Shown here: one piece after another, positions 1-11,465 of the stretch
How positions within the stretch are numbered: the stretch's first letter is position 1
How the letters are laid out: each line of letters opens with the position of its first letter
NCBI GenBank assembly: GCA_021234155.1
Contig: JAJEKV010000485.1
Coordinates: 110,766 to 174,765 of the forward strand
Source: Isoetes taiwanensis
Lineage: Eukaryota > Streptophyta > Lycopodiopsida > Isoetales > Isoetaceae
DNA length: 64,000 nucleotides
Direction of reading: 5' to 3'
Notes under the pieces: model-generated
Database searches by the model: none
Seen by the model: the letters and a program-made list of their open reading frames with translations, nothing else
Told to the model about the DNA's origin: nothing
Position numbers and translations under genes: made by a program

Positions 1-157
1 AAAATCGTACCAAGAAATTTTTTTTACGATTTTTGGAGAATTGGGAGATTTTTCAGGAAGGCAAATCCCTCAAAATCTTAGGAAATCAAGTTAAAAATAA
101 TTCCAAAAATTTTAGTCAGACCGAAAATCCCAAATTAATAAGATTGATTGATTGATG
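1..157. other. AT-rich edge sequence
   Basis: No gene is visible. The stretch is AT-rich and ends in a short irregular GATT/GATG run at about 141-163, which borders the left arm of the long inverted repeat. Confidence 0.5.
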
Positions 158-578
158 ATTGATGACGAGGGAGCAAGGCATAGACGAACCTCATATGTAT
201 GTAGCTTATGTTGTAATAAACCTTTGAGTAACCCTTGGAGCCTCAAATTATACCCAGTTACCATGCTCAGCTTAACTTTCATCCTTAGGATATCTTCTTT
301 ACGTAATATTTATTCACGAACTTTATAGACATTTATATGTTTAAATATCCATATTCACCTTTATTCAACTAGTATATCGCGTACCATGATTAGATACTTT
401 TCACGAGATTTTTACGTAAAAAACCTTTGTTACCTTTGGATACTATTTAATATTGTATTTGGAAAAATTTAAAGATGTAAAACCTTTGTTCCCATTAACA
501 TTTTCCATAAACAAAGAGTATGAAAGCCAAACTTGAGTGCCTAAATTTAAAGCATCATATTTATTTACAAAAAAAAGG
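158..578 (-). repeat. Left arm of ~400-bp inverted repeat
   Basis: Read in reverse complement, this segment matches 11466-11871 over its whole length with scattered substitutions and small indels. Shared landmarks are the CATAGAC stretch near the outer end, ACTAGTTGAATAAAGGTGAA in the middle and AGGCACTCAAGTTTGGCTTT near the inner end. The arms point toward each other across about 10.9 kb. No coding capacity is seen in either arm. They may be two independent insertions of one repeat family, solo LTRs in opposite orientation, or the termini of one large foldback element. Outer ends share GTCAT, but no convincing target-site duplication is visible. Confidence 0.85.
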
Positions 579-2100
579 GAGAGAAACTAGCAAAAGGCAC
601 ACCCGGTGTGGTGGGGTTATGCAATGTAATAATAAAGGTCCCTTTTTCTTTCTTTTTTTCTTAAGCAATGCATTGCGGATCATGAAGTACATCCTTGTCC
701 AAAGAAATGGGCCCTCAAGAAGATTCCCCGATGCTTATAAGAAGATTCCATATACATCGATGCTTATAAAAGATTCCATATACACCATATCAAGAGGAAT
801 AAACAACTCAAAGGTGGCCCATCTATCCAAACTGCGATTGCACATCGCGATTGGTGTCCTATGCCAATTTCATTCCTTACCTCAAAAGAGCTCTTGATTT
901 TAGCTTTACAATAAAAGGAATCTATTTTGCGAGAATATAGGGTACTATATACCCGAAAGATTAAGCAAAATATAATGGCATCAGATGTAGTATTTGAACA
1001 TAATTGTTCAAGGAACGCATTTTCAAATTGTAAATTTAAACATCCTCATCTAATCAGTGTAAGAAAAAGCCGCAAGTAATGTCGTTAAAGCTTATTTGGT
1101 ATCTAGGTGTTTCTAAAAAGGCCTAGTTATCGTTATAGCTCAACTTTGATGCTAGAATTAAACCATGTTGCATACCAAGTTTTCTAACAAGGGATATGTT
1201 AGAATTAATCAAGGTTGGCTTAAAACAATTGCCCTAACTTGAACATGGGTCACATGGGTTGGAGAAAAAGGAACCCTACAGAATCATGCCAGGCACGAAG
1301 ACACTTTGCAAATAAGGAATGGTGGGCTGCTGAAGTTGAATTTGGTTCAAAAAGCATTGAATTCATAGTAAAAGGTCGTATCAAATATAAACCCCGACTC
1401 AAAACAATAAAACAAAACAGTAAGATTATTGCTTCCGATTAGGCCTAGGTCCAATGGGCGAGGGCGAGGCAAGCTACTCCAAGGCAACCGTCCGGGTCTC
1501 AAGAAAATAAAGAGAAGGAAAAATGAAAAGCTAGAGGGAAGGGGAAACACCAAAGGAGAAATCCAAGCAATGGGTAGAAAAAATGGGGAATCGACGAACG
1601 AGAAGTTATTTCGCGGACCTCCTCCATCTCTCGTAAGTATTTTTGGCCTATTATTTAATTTTGCTAGCCCTAGATCTGGAAAAAAAAAAAAGATCTAGCG
1701 TGAAAGCTAACACCACATTAGTTTTGGTGAAGTGGAGGTGCTACTAGATAGCTAGAATTGCAAGAAAGGTTGTAGGCTTGGTTGGGCGTGCTAAACAAAA
1801 AGAACTAGCAAAACGGTGCAACAGAGGCTTGGCCATTTTAGGCAATGAACATGATTTTTTTTTAGGCTAAATTGTCGAGGGAAGCATGTACAACGTTAAA
1901 CAAGGCATCTACATATTAAAGGGCTGGATTAAAAATCACAATCAACGTTACAACATCAATAACAAAATCCAAATGTGGGTTGGGAGGGGGGGGGAGAACT
2001 AGAAGCACAAGAGAGACAAAAAGGAAAAAGCTCAAAAAGAAGGCCGATGTAAAGGACCAGAAACGCAAGTAATATATAGAGTAAAATAGGTGTCGGAGCT
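579..2100. other. Spacer without recognisable gene
   Basis: Only short open frames occur and none resembles a known family. The stretch has homopolymer runs (A run near 1680, T run near 1855, G run near 1985) and purine-rich DNA around 1440-1620. I see no promoter, RNA gene or repeat boundary that can be supported. Confidence 0.4.
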
Positions 2101-2108
2101 ATTTTTCG

Positions 2109-2165
2109 TCTTTCCAAGAATGATGGTTCTATGTTTCCATAGAACCATTGCATTCTTGGAAGACT
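2109..2165. repeat. Near-perfect hairpin
   Basis: The arm TCCAAGAATG-A-TGGTTCTATG (2121-2141) is followed by a TTTC loop and its complement CATAGAACCA-TTG-CATTCTTGGA (2146-2168 region). GTCTT and AAGAC extend the pairing on the outside. The structure could be a very short foldback element or the centre of a palindromic MITE. No flanking duplication is obvious. Confidence 0.7.
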
Positions 2166-2204
2166 CCAACCAAACAACCACCACCATCATCTCAATGCCG
2201 AAGA

Positions 2205-2395
2205 AGAGGAACACTCCACCTCATCATATGAGAGAGATGCATTGGCCACATCTTGACTTAGAGATGGCGAGAGACAATACGAGAGAATACGAGAGAGATG
2301 AGAGATGGGGAGAGATGGGAGAGATGGGTGAGAGTGGGAAAATCCAACTCTCACCTCGAGATGATTCGCCCCTAACGGTAGTTAGGGCGTTTTCT
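2205..2395 (+). mobile_element. GA-rich MITE-like repeat, copy 1
   Basis: The segment shares an order of landmarks with 6700-7031: a GAGAGAGATG-TTGGCCACAT block, a purine-rich GAGAGATGGGAGAGATG stretch, a GAGAGTG..CAACTCTC hairpin, then a terminal palindrome (CGCCCCTAAC..GTTAGGGCG, 2367-2389). There is no coding capacity. Short palindromic ends and several related copies within 6 kb suggest a non-autonomous DNA element. Superfamily is not assignable because a clean left end and target duplication are not visible. Confidence 0.55.
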
Positions 2396-2399
2396 GCCC

Positions 2400-4060
2400 A
2401 CTAACCAAACAATTAGCCTTAATTTTCATTTGCTGAAAAAGCGCCGAAATGTTTCCCACCGAAAACCGGAGCCATTTCCCCAGCTTCTTGATCTTCAAGG
2501 CTGCCCAATTCTTGCTTTCGGAGTATCAATTTCTCGAAGCAATTAGCCGACACGATCCGGTATTCATCGGGACACGGGGCATTTGCATTATGTTTTTGTG
2601 CATTCATTCATTAAGTTCGATCGTCAATCTCGTTTTATGTCGTCCTTATTCCCAATCAATTATTTGATTCGGATGTCTAAGGCCTCTCGACCGCTTTTGC
2701 CAAACCTTGACAAGCCTTTCGTGCCTCCTCGGGATTGAAAAAATGGCACCAAGAAGGACCCGGAAAATGACAGCCGGATCTCCATGGATGTGCAATTGGA
2801 GACTAATTCAGGCCAATTCCCTCTTCAAGACGACCAAAGAAAAAGAGATCAAAGCGTGTATTCGGCCGAAATTAGGGCATCCTCGATATTGTGAGTGAAT
2901 CTTTAGAAACCGATTACGCTTTGGCTATTGTTGTGCATGAGAAGGAAAAATGAAGAAGTGATAGACACAAAGAATAGGAAGTCCCACATGCAATGGAGCG
3001 GATCATGGTGTCTCCACATTCCTCAATCTCTGAGCGAGATGAAATTGGTAACTGGAGGCACCCTCAACCTCTCCAACACACAATGGAGGGAAAATTATGA
3101 TGAAATTGCAGCCCTTTGTTGGGGGTTTAGTGGGTGAGACAACTAAAAAGAACAAGTGGGATAAGCTGCAAAGCTAAATTTAAAGATGAGAAGGAGGCTT
3201 GTAGCCATACAGTTCTGAACCATCAACTTGGCGATGGTATGACGAGAATGGAAGAAGTGAAATATGGTGTTACCTCACGATAATCCAATACCAGGTCTTG
3301 GTGATGATGGTGATTTTGGCAATGAAGCTTTGAGGCTCTGCAGACTTGCACACTAATTACTCAGAATCTTTCATGAATAGCCAGTTTTTGAAAGCTGTTG
3401 GAGCAGATGCAAACATTTGAAGACCACTTTGCCGATCCACCCAATTCAAACAATGATGTGAACGCGGAAATCCAAGCAGTCCGTTGATGCGAAATTCCAA
3501 TCAATAGAACACCAACAGAAAACCAGAATGATTCTTCAAGTCCTAGATCGGTTGCATGTAATCACACGAGTTTGTGGAAAACCTACAAGTAGAAAAAGTC
3601 CGTGTTGCGGATAGATGAGGACATTGCATTGGGAATATCACAAATGGCAAGCACATTTGGGGACACCGAGGTGAAGAAATTAGATTTCCTCAAAGAAGAA
3701 AGTGCAAAGAAAAATTGAGTTGGTCGGGGGAATTGGAAACAATAAGGTGCAAGCGACAAACGAAAATTGCGAGAGTCTATGGCACGCAATGACTCAAAGC
3801 ATATGTGAAATGACAAAGGAGACATTGCTGGAAATTGCCAAACTTACGCCAACAAGAAGGAATAAAGGTTCGTTTTCGTTTATTTGCTTTTTGAAATTCT
3901 TTTTTTTTGGAACTGTCTCAAAAATCCACCAAGATTAAGTAAATATTAAAGAAGTTGTAATGCGACCACATTTTTTTAGTATTAAATATTACCCTACTAG
4001 TCGATCATCCAAATTGTAAAAGGCTACTTAAGCTTCCTCCAATTCTTGCATGCAAGCCTA
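2400..4060 (+). pseudogene. Possible Harbinger-associated Myb/SANT-type protein, decayed
   Basis: Several plus-strand frames between about 2930 and 3880 read as fragments of one acidic/basic helical protein broken by frameshifts: W-x-K-L-Q with KFKDEKEA near 3160-3200, then DEDIALGISQMAS near 3615-3650 and a helical tail ending LLEIAKLTP near 3825-3850. In plants, PIF/Harbinger elements carry a Myb/SANT-like second protein, and such proteins often end in long helices. A Harbinger nuclease lies just downstream in the opposite orientation (5165-6330). The assignment rests mainly on this neighbour; no complete SANT helix set can be shown. It may equally be an unrelated relic. Confidence 0.25.
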
Positions 4061-5164
4061 TTGAAAAGAAATGGAGAGAATGAGCGTGGCGGCCACGCTC
4101 TCAAGCCTAGCTCGAGCTCTTGAGCTCAAGCTCATCAAGTCCTCATCTTATAGAACTCCACCAACTACCCGTCCTCTTCCTCGAGTTACCCTATTACTCG
4201 ACCCACGATTCCTGGCCCACTTCGGTGAGGAAGTTCTTCCCGACGTTGGGGATTCTCGGCGATTCAGCGAAATGCACGTAAGTTGGAGAATGGGTTTCAA
4301 GAAAATTATGTTTCTCATGAAGGCGAACAAGAAAGCCGGTTTTCCTCCCCTACATTTCAGCCTACAAATCCGAAGTGGAAGTTTTGACCCACAAGAAGAT
4401 CCTTGCAATTACTCCAAGCAGGCGGTCCACAACTTTTTTTTTTTTTTTTTGGGATGGGGTTTCTATTGATCCGAGTAGGTTTTGGAATGGGGCTACGCTA
4501 CAGGCAGGGGTTGTCCACATGGAGATTGTGTACGTCGGCGAGAATGAAAAATGGTGCCTTGAAGAGATGAAAACATAACCTTCCGTTGTGATCTTTGTCC
4601 CGGGATCTAGTGGATAAAATGTTTATGTTACATCTTTTTGTTTTTGTTTCCTATTTTCAATTTGAAGCAATTATACATTATGTGGAAAATGGCTTGCATG
4701 CCATGTTTTTTTTTTTCTTTGAGTTTTCTTGTGGAAAAAACGTGCATATTTCCCATCTGATTGCCTATGCCCTTTGGGAGGAGTGCCTTATGCTCTTTGT
4801 TTTCCTATGCACTTTGATTGTAACCCGGTGATGAGATCTTGCCTTTATTTTGAAGCAGTGCGAAAAAAAATGTACTAAATTTACATTGAATATAAAACTG
4901 GTTTTACCTTCTTTTTCCCTTGTTGTTCAAATTCTATAATATTTTATGTGTATCAATGTGAAGTCATTTGTCTCGAGAAATGCATGTGACTTCTTTGCTT
5001 TCGATTCGATAATGAGCGGGTTTTCTAGCACAAAAATCAGGCCACAAACACATTTAACTTTGTAACATTTTGTAACAATCGATTAACAAAAGCGAAATTA
5101 AAGAGATCACATCAAATACAATTGATTATGAATTTCATTCTTTTGGTTGCAAAAATTCATTCAT
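4061..5164. other. Spacer with one unexplained short frame
   Basis: A 132-codon plus frame (4071-4469) starts MERMSVAAT and ends in a phenylalanine run coded by a T tract at about 4434-4450. It matches nothing I recognise, and the tract argues against selection for protein. The rest is AT-rich with T runs near 4705 and no supported feature. Confidence 0.35.
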
Positions 5165-6330
5165 TCAAAGGATGACATGGCCATCCAAATTCTCAAATAG
5201 CACGTGCCTCATTTGATCACCCCCTTTTTTAAGGATCATTAATGGCTTCGTTTCATAGTAATATATTGGTGGAGGGTCTTCTTCAATTGGCAGCATATCC
5301 CAACCCTTGTCTTCCATTATACAAAAGTTCCAAAGAACACAACATGCATGTATAATCTTGGAGGCTTTGCCAACATGCACAGGCAAGTGTTTCAGAATTC
5401 TAAACTTTTCCTTGACAATCCCAAATCCATTCTCTACACACAATGCGCCCCCTGGATCCTTCTTCATGTTAAACTTTCCATATGCACCCGGTTTTGAGGA
5501 AAGACTTTAAGGAGAAAGGGCCTCGCTGGAATAAGGTGAATCACCTAACATGATAATGGTGGAATATTTACTCCGAACTTCTGGTGGGTAGGGCTGCCCT
5601 TTCTTGGGATTTTCTACCACTCGGGGTCACCACAGGTTCCTGTAAAATTTGTTTTGAGGCAATTTTATTGTAAATGGAGCTTTTCTTGAACTGGTTGGAA
5701 TCATGGACTGAACCTGTTCTGGTCACACAAACATTTATAAACAATCTGCTATGTGTAACAATTCCTTGCATGAGACATGAGTGCCTCTTATGTCTGCTGT
5801 AATAGTCTTCCCCATTGTCCTTTTTTTGGGTTTCCTCCATAAAAAATATGGGAACAAATCAATTGCACCATATACATTGGGCAACCCGGTTGCATCATGG
5901 AATTCCTTAATACCTTTGGATTAATCTTGCACCGTAGGCATTGCAACAAAGCGTTTGTACTGGCATTGTCTTGAAGCCAATACAAGCGTGACTTTCTTGG
6001 TATATTTACGCCTTTGTTGCTTTCCCAACATAAAATCTCGACCGACATGTAATGGCATATCCCGTGTGCAAGAAAATACGAGAACCATAGCAACTGCTTC
6101 CTCGGATCAGGGGCCTTACTTTAATACGGGCACGACAAGATAGGGCACAATTAAACCTACGGGTCTCTCAAATGTGGCTCTCTTCATCCTGTAAAAATTG
6201 GTGCCACATATCATCTTCAAAGGAAGCTATACAATTCCATCGTGGTTATCTATATTATCCCATTGTGTGTCTCGCCTTGGAGCAATCCAAAATCTTCTTG
6301 GTGGTCTTCTAACCTACTTTGGAACCCGCA
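5165..6330 (-). pseudogene. PIF/Harbinger DDE nuclease (transposase), broken
   Basis: Read on the minus strand, pieces of a Harbinger-type nuclease lie in the expected order but in different frames with stops. RRFWIAPRRDTQWD (about 6259-6311) matches the family N-terminal R-x-W-V-x-P region. An NVYGAID-like segment near 5835-5880 should carry the first acidic residue. TGSVHDSNQFKKSSIYN (about 5660-5730) is the GSxHDxxxFxxSxLY block with the second Asp. LGDSPY (about 5550) is followed by VENGFGIVKEKFRILK (about 5400-5445), the ENAFGxLKxRFRIL block with the catalytic Glu. Known role of the family: cut-and-paste transposition with a 3-bp target duplication. At least four frame changes make it non-functional. 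No TIRs could be assigned. Confidence 0.85.
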
Positions 6331-6699
6331 ACCATTAGCAGCTTGAGATCATAAAAAAAACATACCATTGTTGTCTTCTAAAACATCATCATCGAGCGGG
6401 GTCATTGGATCTTGAGCTCGTTGAGTTCCAATAGCTGCAAAGCAGTATCTCGTAATGCAAATCCGAGTGTCAAAGCCGAAAAAGCATGGCAATCATACCA
6501 AGAATGACCGGATCCATGGTTTAGTGGCCGCAATCGAAAGAATGGGAAGCAAAACTAGAAATGAATTATCCCACATAGCCAGAACCAAGAAAAGCAGCTT
6601 GAATATCCCACAATTTGGCCCGAATTGAGCGTTACGATCGAATTATCCCACATTTTCTCTCGTCGGGCGGAATTGATGCACGATCGAAAATCCCAAACA
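6331..6699. other. Spacer downstream of Harbinger N-terminus
   Basis: No gene is recognised. On the minus strand this could hold the 5' untranslated part of the Harbinger nuclease; stops interrupt every frame. Confidence 0.3.
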
Positions 6700-7031
6700 A
6701 GCGACAAAAAGTCGCCAATAACGGAGGTTGTTAAGCCTCGAGACAATCGCTCTCCTCTCCTCCCAAAAAATCATTACATTTGAGGGAGGAACCGTATGTG
6801 ACGAGAGATGGATTTTTACGAGCATGTGGCCCGACGCAAGAGAGAGAGAGAGAGGGAGGGAGGGAGGGAGGGAGGGAGGAGGGAGGGAGAGAGAGAGAGA
6901 GAGAGATGTGTTGGCCACATGAGCCGAGAGATAAAATGAGAGATAACGAGAGATGGGAGATGACGAGAGATAGGGGAGAGTCAAATTTTGACTCTCCCCT
7001 AGAAACGTTGCCCCTAACTATAGTTAGGGGC
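6700..7031 (+). mobile_element. GA-rich MITE-like repeat, copy 2
   Basis: This is the most complete copy. The left side reads GGTTGTTAAGCCTCGAGACAA, related to 8087-8112. The centre is a GA/GGGA microsatellite (6839-6905) followed by TGTTGGCCACATGAG. Next comes a long hairpin at 6972-7000 (arm AGGGGAGAGTCAAA), then a perfect 22-bp palindrome at 7010-7031 (half site GCCCCTAACTA). Short palindromes at the right end recur in copy 1. No protein is encoded. The spurious Arg/Glu-rich and Ser/Leu-rich frames through the microsatellite should not be annotated as genes. Confidence 0.6.
6839..6905. repeat. GA / GGGA microsatellite
   Basis: The run is (GA)n, then (GGGA)n, then (GA)n, inside MITE-like copy 2. 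Confidence 0.95.
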
Positions 7032-8079
7032 ATTCCCATATACTTTTTTCAGTTTAGCGAGGTTGCAGGTTAAATGTTTTGGGCACCCAAAAACTCGCCC
7101 TAATTTTGAAACCCCCGTTCTTTGCATGAACTCCTAATACGAGGAGAGGAGTGCTTGATCCGTCTTCAATCCATCTTCCCCTGTTGCGGCTTCTAGCTTA
7201 GCCCGAAACCTCTATAGCGTTAAACCAGATTATTGTTTTGATGAGCTTTTGATCACGGTGAAACAGATTGAATCCCGGTCCTTTTTTACTCTGTTCCATT
7301 CACGAGAAAATTCATCGATATTCTTTGCAAGAATATACAAAATCAAACCAACCAATTTGCTTTCGAATTGTGACGCAGATGAAGATCCCTCTTCAAGGCT
7401 TAAAACAAATTGGATTAAACAAGGCTTAAAAGCGTGAACAAGGCTTAAAACAAATCGGATTAAATAGGGCTTGAAAGAGTTTAATGCGCCAAGGTTAAAT
7501 CCGCTTGAAAGACTGAATCTTTTTGTGTTTGGTGATTTTACGCTGATTTCTCTGATTTTCTTCCGATTTCGAACCGATGTTGCGATTTTAAAGATCTTCG
7601 ATTCGATTCTTGAGATTATAACAAAGCCCGGTGCAAATTTCTTGATTGAAGGAATGGTTTTAGAAATACGGGTTAAACATTTAGTTGAAAGAAACAATTT
7701 TTCGCTTTGATTTATGATTGCAGATAGTAAAATAATTAAAAACAAAGCAAATGGGGTCGGATATTTTGGCCGACAAAAGGCCGGATGGGACCTCCTTTGA
7801 GGGCTGTGATTTTTAAATAATAATAGAAGCAGAGAAATCGCCCGCCATAGCGCCTTTGAAAAATCCGCATTTACCGCCATAACCCCCTTAGCTCTGCAAA
7901 TTTACTTACCCGCCTTAGCGACCATTATAGCCATCCGCCATAGCCATGCCATAACCATCCATCAAGCCCTCAATCAAGGCTAACCATCTGCCATAGCCAT
8001 AACCATATGTTAAAAAAAGGAAAAGAGGGGGGATTCCAACAACAAATTTCCGATCGGCTTTGTTAAAGAGTTTATTTTG
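7032..8079. other. Spacer with degenerate short repeats
   Basis: A minus-strand frame of 216 codons spans 7230-7880. Its sequence includes an internal duplication arising from a DNA repeat near 7395-7475, where AAGGCTTAAAACAAAT occurs twice, and it resembles no known protein. At 7900-8010 the word CCATAGCC/CCATAACC recurs many times. I treat the long frame as chance. Confidence 0.4.
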
Positions 8080-8129
8080 CCCCTAACGGGATTGTTAAGC
8101 ATCGAGATAATTATCTCTCATTATCTCTC

Positions 8130-8179
<50 letters not shown>

Positions 8180-8402
8180 TAGATAGTAGTTTTAACGTCA
8201 GCCACTAGGCAAAGATCCAACCTGGACATGTGACCATACACCACACTACATTGCTTGGTTGGGCCCCCCTTCAACCACCTTTTACATTCGTCTGTTGGGA
8301 TTTGACCCTAAAAGATGAATCTGGATTCGGGCGGTCTCGAACTCGAGACCACATTGCTAAGGAACCAGTGTGTTACCACTAAGACCAAATGCCGAGAGAG
8401 AG

Positions 8403-8447
<45 letters not shown>
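8080..8447 (+). mobile_element. GA-rich MITE-like repeat, copy 3, split by a SINE
   Basis: GCCCCTAACGGG at 8080-8091 followed by ATTGTTAAGCATCGAGATAA repeats the left end of copy 2. ATCTCTCATTATCTCTCATG then leads into a GA microsatellite (about 8131-8175) that resumes at 8400-8447. A tRNA-derived SINE lies between the two GA blocks. The right end with the terminal palindrome is not seen, so the copy is truncated or the boundary has decayed. Confidence 0.5.
8176..8395 (-). mobile_element. tRNA-derived SINE, minus strand
   Basis: On the minus strand the head contains an A-box-like TGGTCTTAGTGG (plus 8376-8387) and, about 43 nt further, a B-box-like GTTCGAGAC (plus 8334-8342). This is the internal RNA polymerase III promoter of a tRNA-related SINE. 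The intervening ACACACTGGTTCC resembles a D/anticodon-arm remnant. The body continues to about 8190 and ends in GATAGATAGATAG on the plus strand. GA repeats on both sides hide any target duplication. It is not a tRNA gene: no cloverleaf acceptor pairing follows the B box. Confidence 0.65.
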
Positions 8448-8450
<3 letters not shown>

Positions 8451-10014
8451 TTAGCAATAGCTAAATCCAATGAAGCCAAATCTTAATGAGAATAAATGTA
8501 AGATAGTAATAGAAATTAGACCATAAAATATTCCCTTGAAGTAAACTAAAATTAACATTCGAGAAACAGAACAATTTACTCCCTTCTCTGAAGGCAACTC
8601 CCATTGTTCAAATACATCAAGGTCAAGGTCTTTCTTTGTTACTTCCATCCATAGAAAGCAAACAAATGAAGTTAGTTCGCGAATTCCCATTACAGTGTCG
8701 CCGCAGAAAAGAACCACTTGTTATCGATGTCATACCTTTTAAGTACCTATGAATGTAAAACACACTCCATAAAGAATAAAACTAGTAAGTTATATTGTAG
8801 CACTTATTTAGATTGCATCGCATAAGTTCGCTACCTAACCTAGAGCCTAATGCAAGAGATTAACAGAACAACCCCTTTTAAGAATCATTGTGTTTGCATT
8901 GCCTTCAAGACATGATAAAAAAACCTAAATCGTATCATGATAAAGGTAGAAAACCCATAACCAATATCATAGAGAGGCATATTCGGATCTGCGAATCTTA
9001 AACTTTCATTTAGCACTAAATGTTAACATTCCAATACATTTGCAACAATAAACTAACACAACAATGAAAAATATGGAGATATTTAGACATAGGAAGTGGC
9101 ATCAAAATAGGTCAATAGTGGTTCAAGTAATCTAAATAGCAAGTGGTTTGGGTATATCGACCAAAGAACAAGGCCTATTTCCAAACCATCAAATAGAGGC
9201 AAAAAAAAATCAACGACGATAATTAATTGAGTCTAGGATGTATTGATTACAAATACCCTTCGGATAATTCATAGATTAAACTATTCCATCAGCCCGACAT
9301 CTAATTGAGTCTTGAATGTATTATAACTAATACTGCGGGTAATTCATAGATTAAACTATTCCACTCAAAATGGAAAATACAATGCACAACTATAAGATAA
9401 GGAAGTTCAAAGAATTCGGACACAATTTAGACGGATTACAACTAGATGTGCAGAAGCAAATCACAGGACCATATAGTACTTTTGCACAAGAATCGAAGTC
9501 CCATGCCCGTGTAACAACCCCAACTGAAGAATTTCATTGACACTAAAGTAGGGCATGTCACGCACCACAAACCTTGGTATTGTCGGAAATAAGTTTCGAG
9601 GAACCAATTCAAAAAGAATTGAATCATATTCCTAATAGGATCTTTGGACTAGAATGCTGGGAAACAGATATCCCGGTGACATGTGTGACACTTTCTTTGA
9701 TATACACAAATACCGTACCCCAATATTCTCGAAGAGGAAAAAGCTGGTTTCAAAACCAAAGTATGGAAAACAAGATTGGGAGCATCACCTAACGCTTTCA
9801 AAGCAGAAAATAATGTAAAGTTTATTTTAATGATCCAAATTGCTACAAGTAATTTGGAATGGCTAGTTAGAAATCTTTTCATATCGGGGGTTGACAAACC
9901 CACTAACAACCCGGTCATTTATTTGCCCTCTACATATCGGACACATTGCTTTAGAGAGACTTGGAGTTCGATTTTCAAAGAGATTTAAACATCCCATGTA
10001 ATGATCAAGAACAA
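8448..10014. other. Spacer without recognisable gene
   Basis: AT-rich sequence with two loosely repeated phrases around 9230-9360 (TAATTGAGTCT..ATGTATT and GGATAATTCATAGATTAAAC, each present twice about 90 nt apart). Short frames at 9574-9990 on both strands match no family. Part of 9640-10014 may be the decayed N-terminal region of the RT copy that follows, but this could not be aligned. Confidence 0.35.
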
Positions 10015-11260
10015 GCTCAAAACGAGATTCGGGGACTGATTGGTAATGACCTTTTGAATATGAAAACTACCATATCTATTAGGCATATTCAAGGCACATA
10101 AATGTGACTATAGGTGGATTACTAATGCACATGGTACCATTTACTCATAAATTTCTCAAATTATCACCTTTGGGCTCAATGACATTCGGGTATATGGTCC
10201 GAGATCTCCAAAATGATGTGTGCTAAATTATGCACTTTATTTCCGGGAAAGATCAACTCAAACTGGGTTATTAATTCCATATATGATGTGATAATTAATC
10301 TTCCTCCCAAGATACATGAAGTGTATGTATGAGACATCACTAAATGCTATGAGAACATTCTCTCGCTGGGAGAAACCGGTATCCGCCATATCATGGAACT
10401 AGTCATAGAAGTTGCTTGGAAACAAATGAAGATCAAACATCATAAGAATGAAATGTGGATCAAGAAGTCTAATATTGACAAATATACTGTCAAATGGTTT
10501 AAGTCTCAACAGAAGGTAAATGCCGGTTCGGAATGGAGTAAGTACTTTTATTAAAGCCAATCATTGGCTCCTTGCTAACTGTCACATTATCATGGGAAGC
10601 GTAACTTGGAAACAAATTAGTGGTATTCCAATGGGATTTGCCTCAGAAGTATTAGCTGGTGTAATTTGTATCCGATATGGTTTGAGATGATGTTTATCAA
10701 GAATTTAGCCACCAAGGGCTTATATGATGAAGTGTGCAAATTCATTACATACTTTTAGATATATCGACGATCGTGTTTGTGAAAACCTGTCCTAATATCG
10801 TAAATTATCTCAAAGAAACACCTTTAGGTGAGGAGGTGGGATAAGCATTTATGACATGAGCTATTTAGGTGTCAAAGAGGAAACCGCTTAAAAACATTTG
10901 TAATTGCTCCGTGATGATGGGAGTCATGGGTGTAAAGCCAATTTTTCTTAATATGACTATTGAGATTGCCAATAGGACTAATGGTATCTATCGGACCTAT
11001 AGATATGATAAGAGGGACATACTTCCTTTTAAAGCCTTGAAATTCATCCATGGATAGTCAGAGACCATATCATCAAGCTAGAAATGTGATTATTTCGGTG
11101 TACTTCCATATATGTATGTAAATTCAGGATCTATTGGGCCGGAACCGATATTAAAGAACCGATAGAAAGATTTGTCGATAATGGTTTTGACAAAGTTGGC
11201 ATAAGAAGACAAGTCATCAAATATATCGAGTACACAATTTCCCAGATTACCTTATGATGC
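10015..11260 (+). pseudogene. Reverse transcriptase of unusual family, old copy
   Basis: Plus-strand fragments line up with the better copy at 30470-31570 and 51049 onward. NWVINSIYDVIINLPPKIHE (about 10255-10320) matches WLVNSVYDVILNLPTKVHE. DITKCYEN (about 10335) is the first catalytic motif. WKQISGIPMGFA (about 10610-10645) is the GxPMG motif. FRYIDDR (about 10755-10780) is the YxDD active site. FLNMTIEIANRTNGIY and YDKRDILPF (about 10950-11030) are downstream blocks, and RFVDNGFDKVG (about 11170-11205) is the block that gypsy-1 interrupts in the other copy. Many stops and frameshifts show it is dead. Family assignment is discussed at the main copy. Confidence 0.8.
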
Positions 11261-11465
11261 GAAAGATCCGATACAAGAAATTTCAACGAAAAATATGAAA
11301 GGTATGTGTAATAATCGATGTCGCATGATACCGGGTTTTATTTCGTGGGTTAATTTACTAATAGGATTTGGGATGGACCCCGCTATGAAAGGTAGGGGTC
11401 CACCCTCCCTATTTTCATGGCATAACTTTAATGGGGCGTTCATTTCCTCACGGTTGGCGGTAGTT

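Noticed and set aside
4071-4469. 132-codon plus frame as a gene
   Set aside because: Ends in a homopolymer-coded Phe run and matches no family.
6780-7073. Arg/Glu-rich and Ser/Leu-rich frames around 6640-7070
   Set aside because: Direct translation of GA/GGGA microsatellite and palindromes.
7230-7880. 216-codon open frame on the minus strand
   Set aside because: No family resemblance; contains an internal duplication derived from a DNA repeat and lies between MITE-like copies. Probably chance.
8333-8387. tRNA gene
   Set aside because: A and B boxes are present but no acceptor stem or anticodon loop can be built; the arrangement fits a SINE head.
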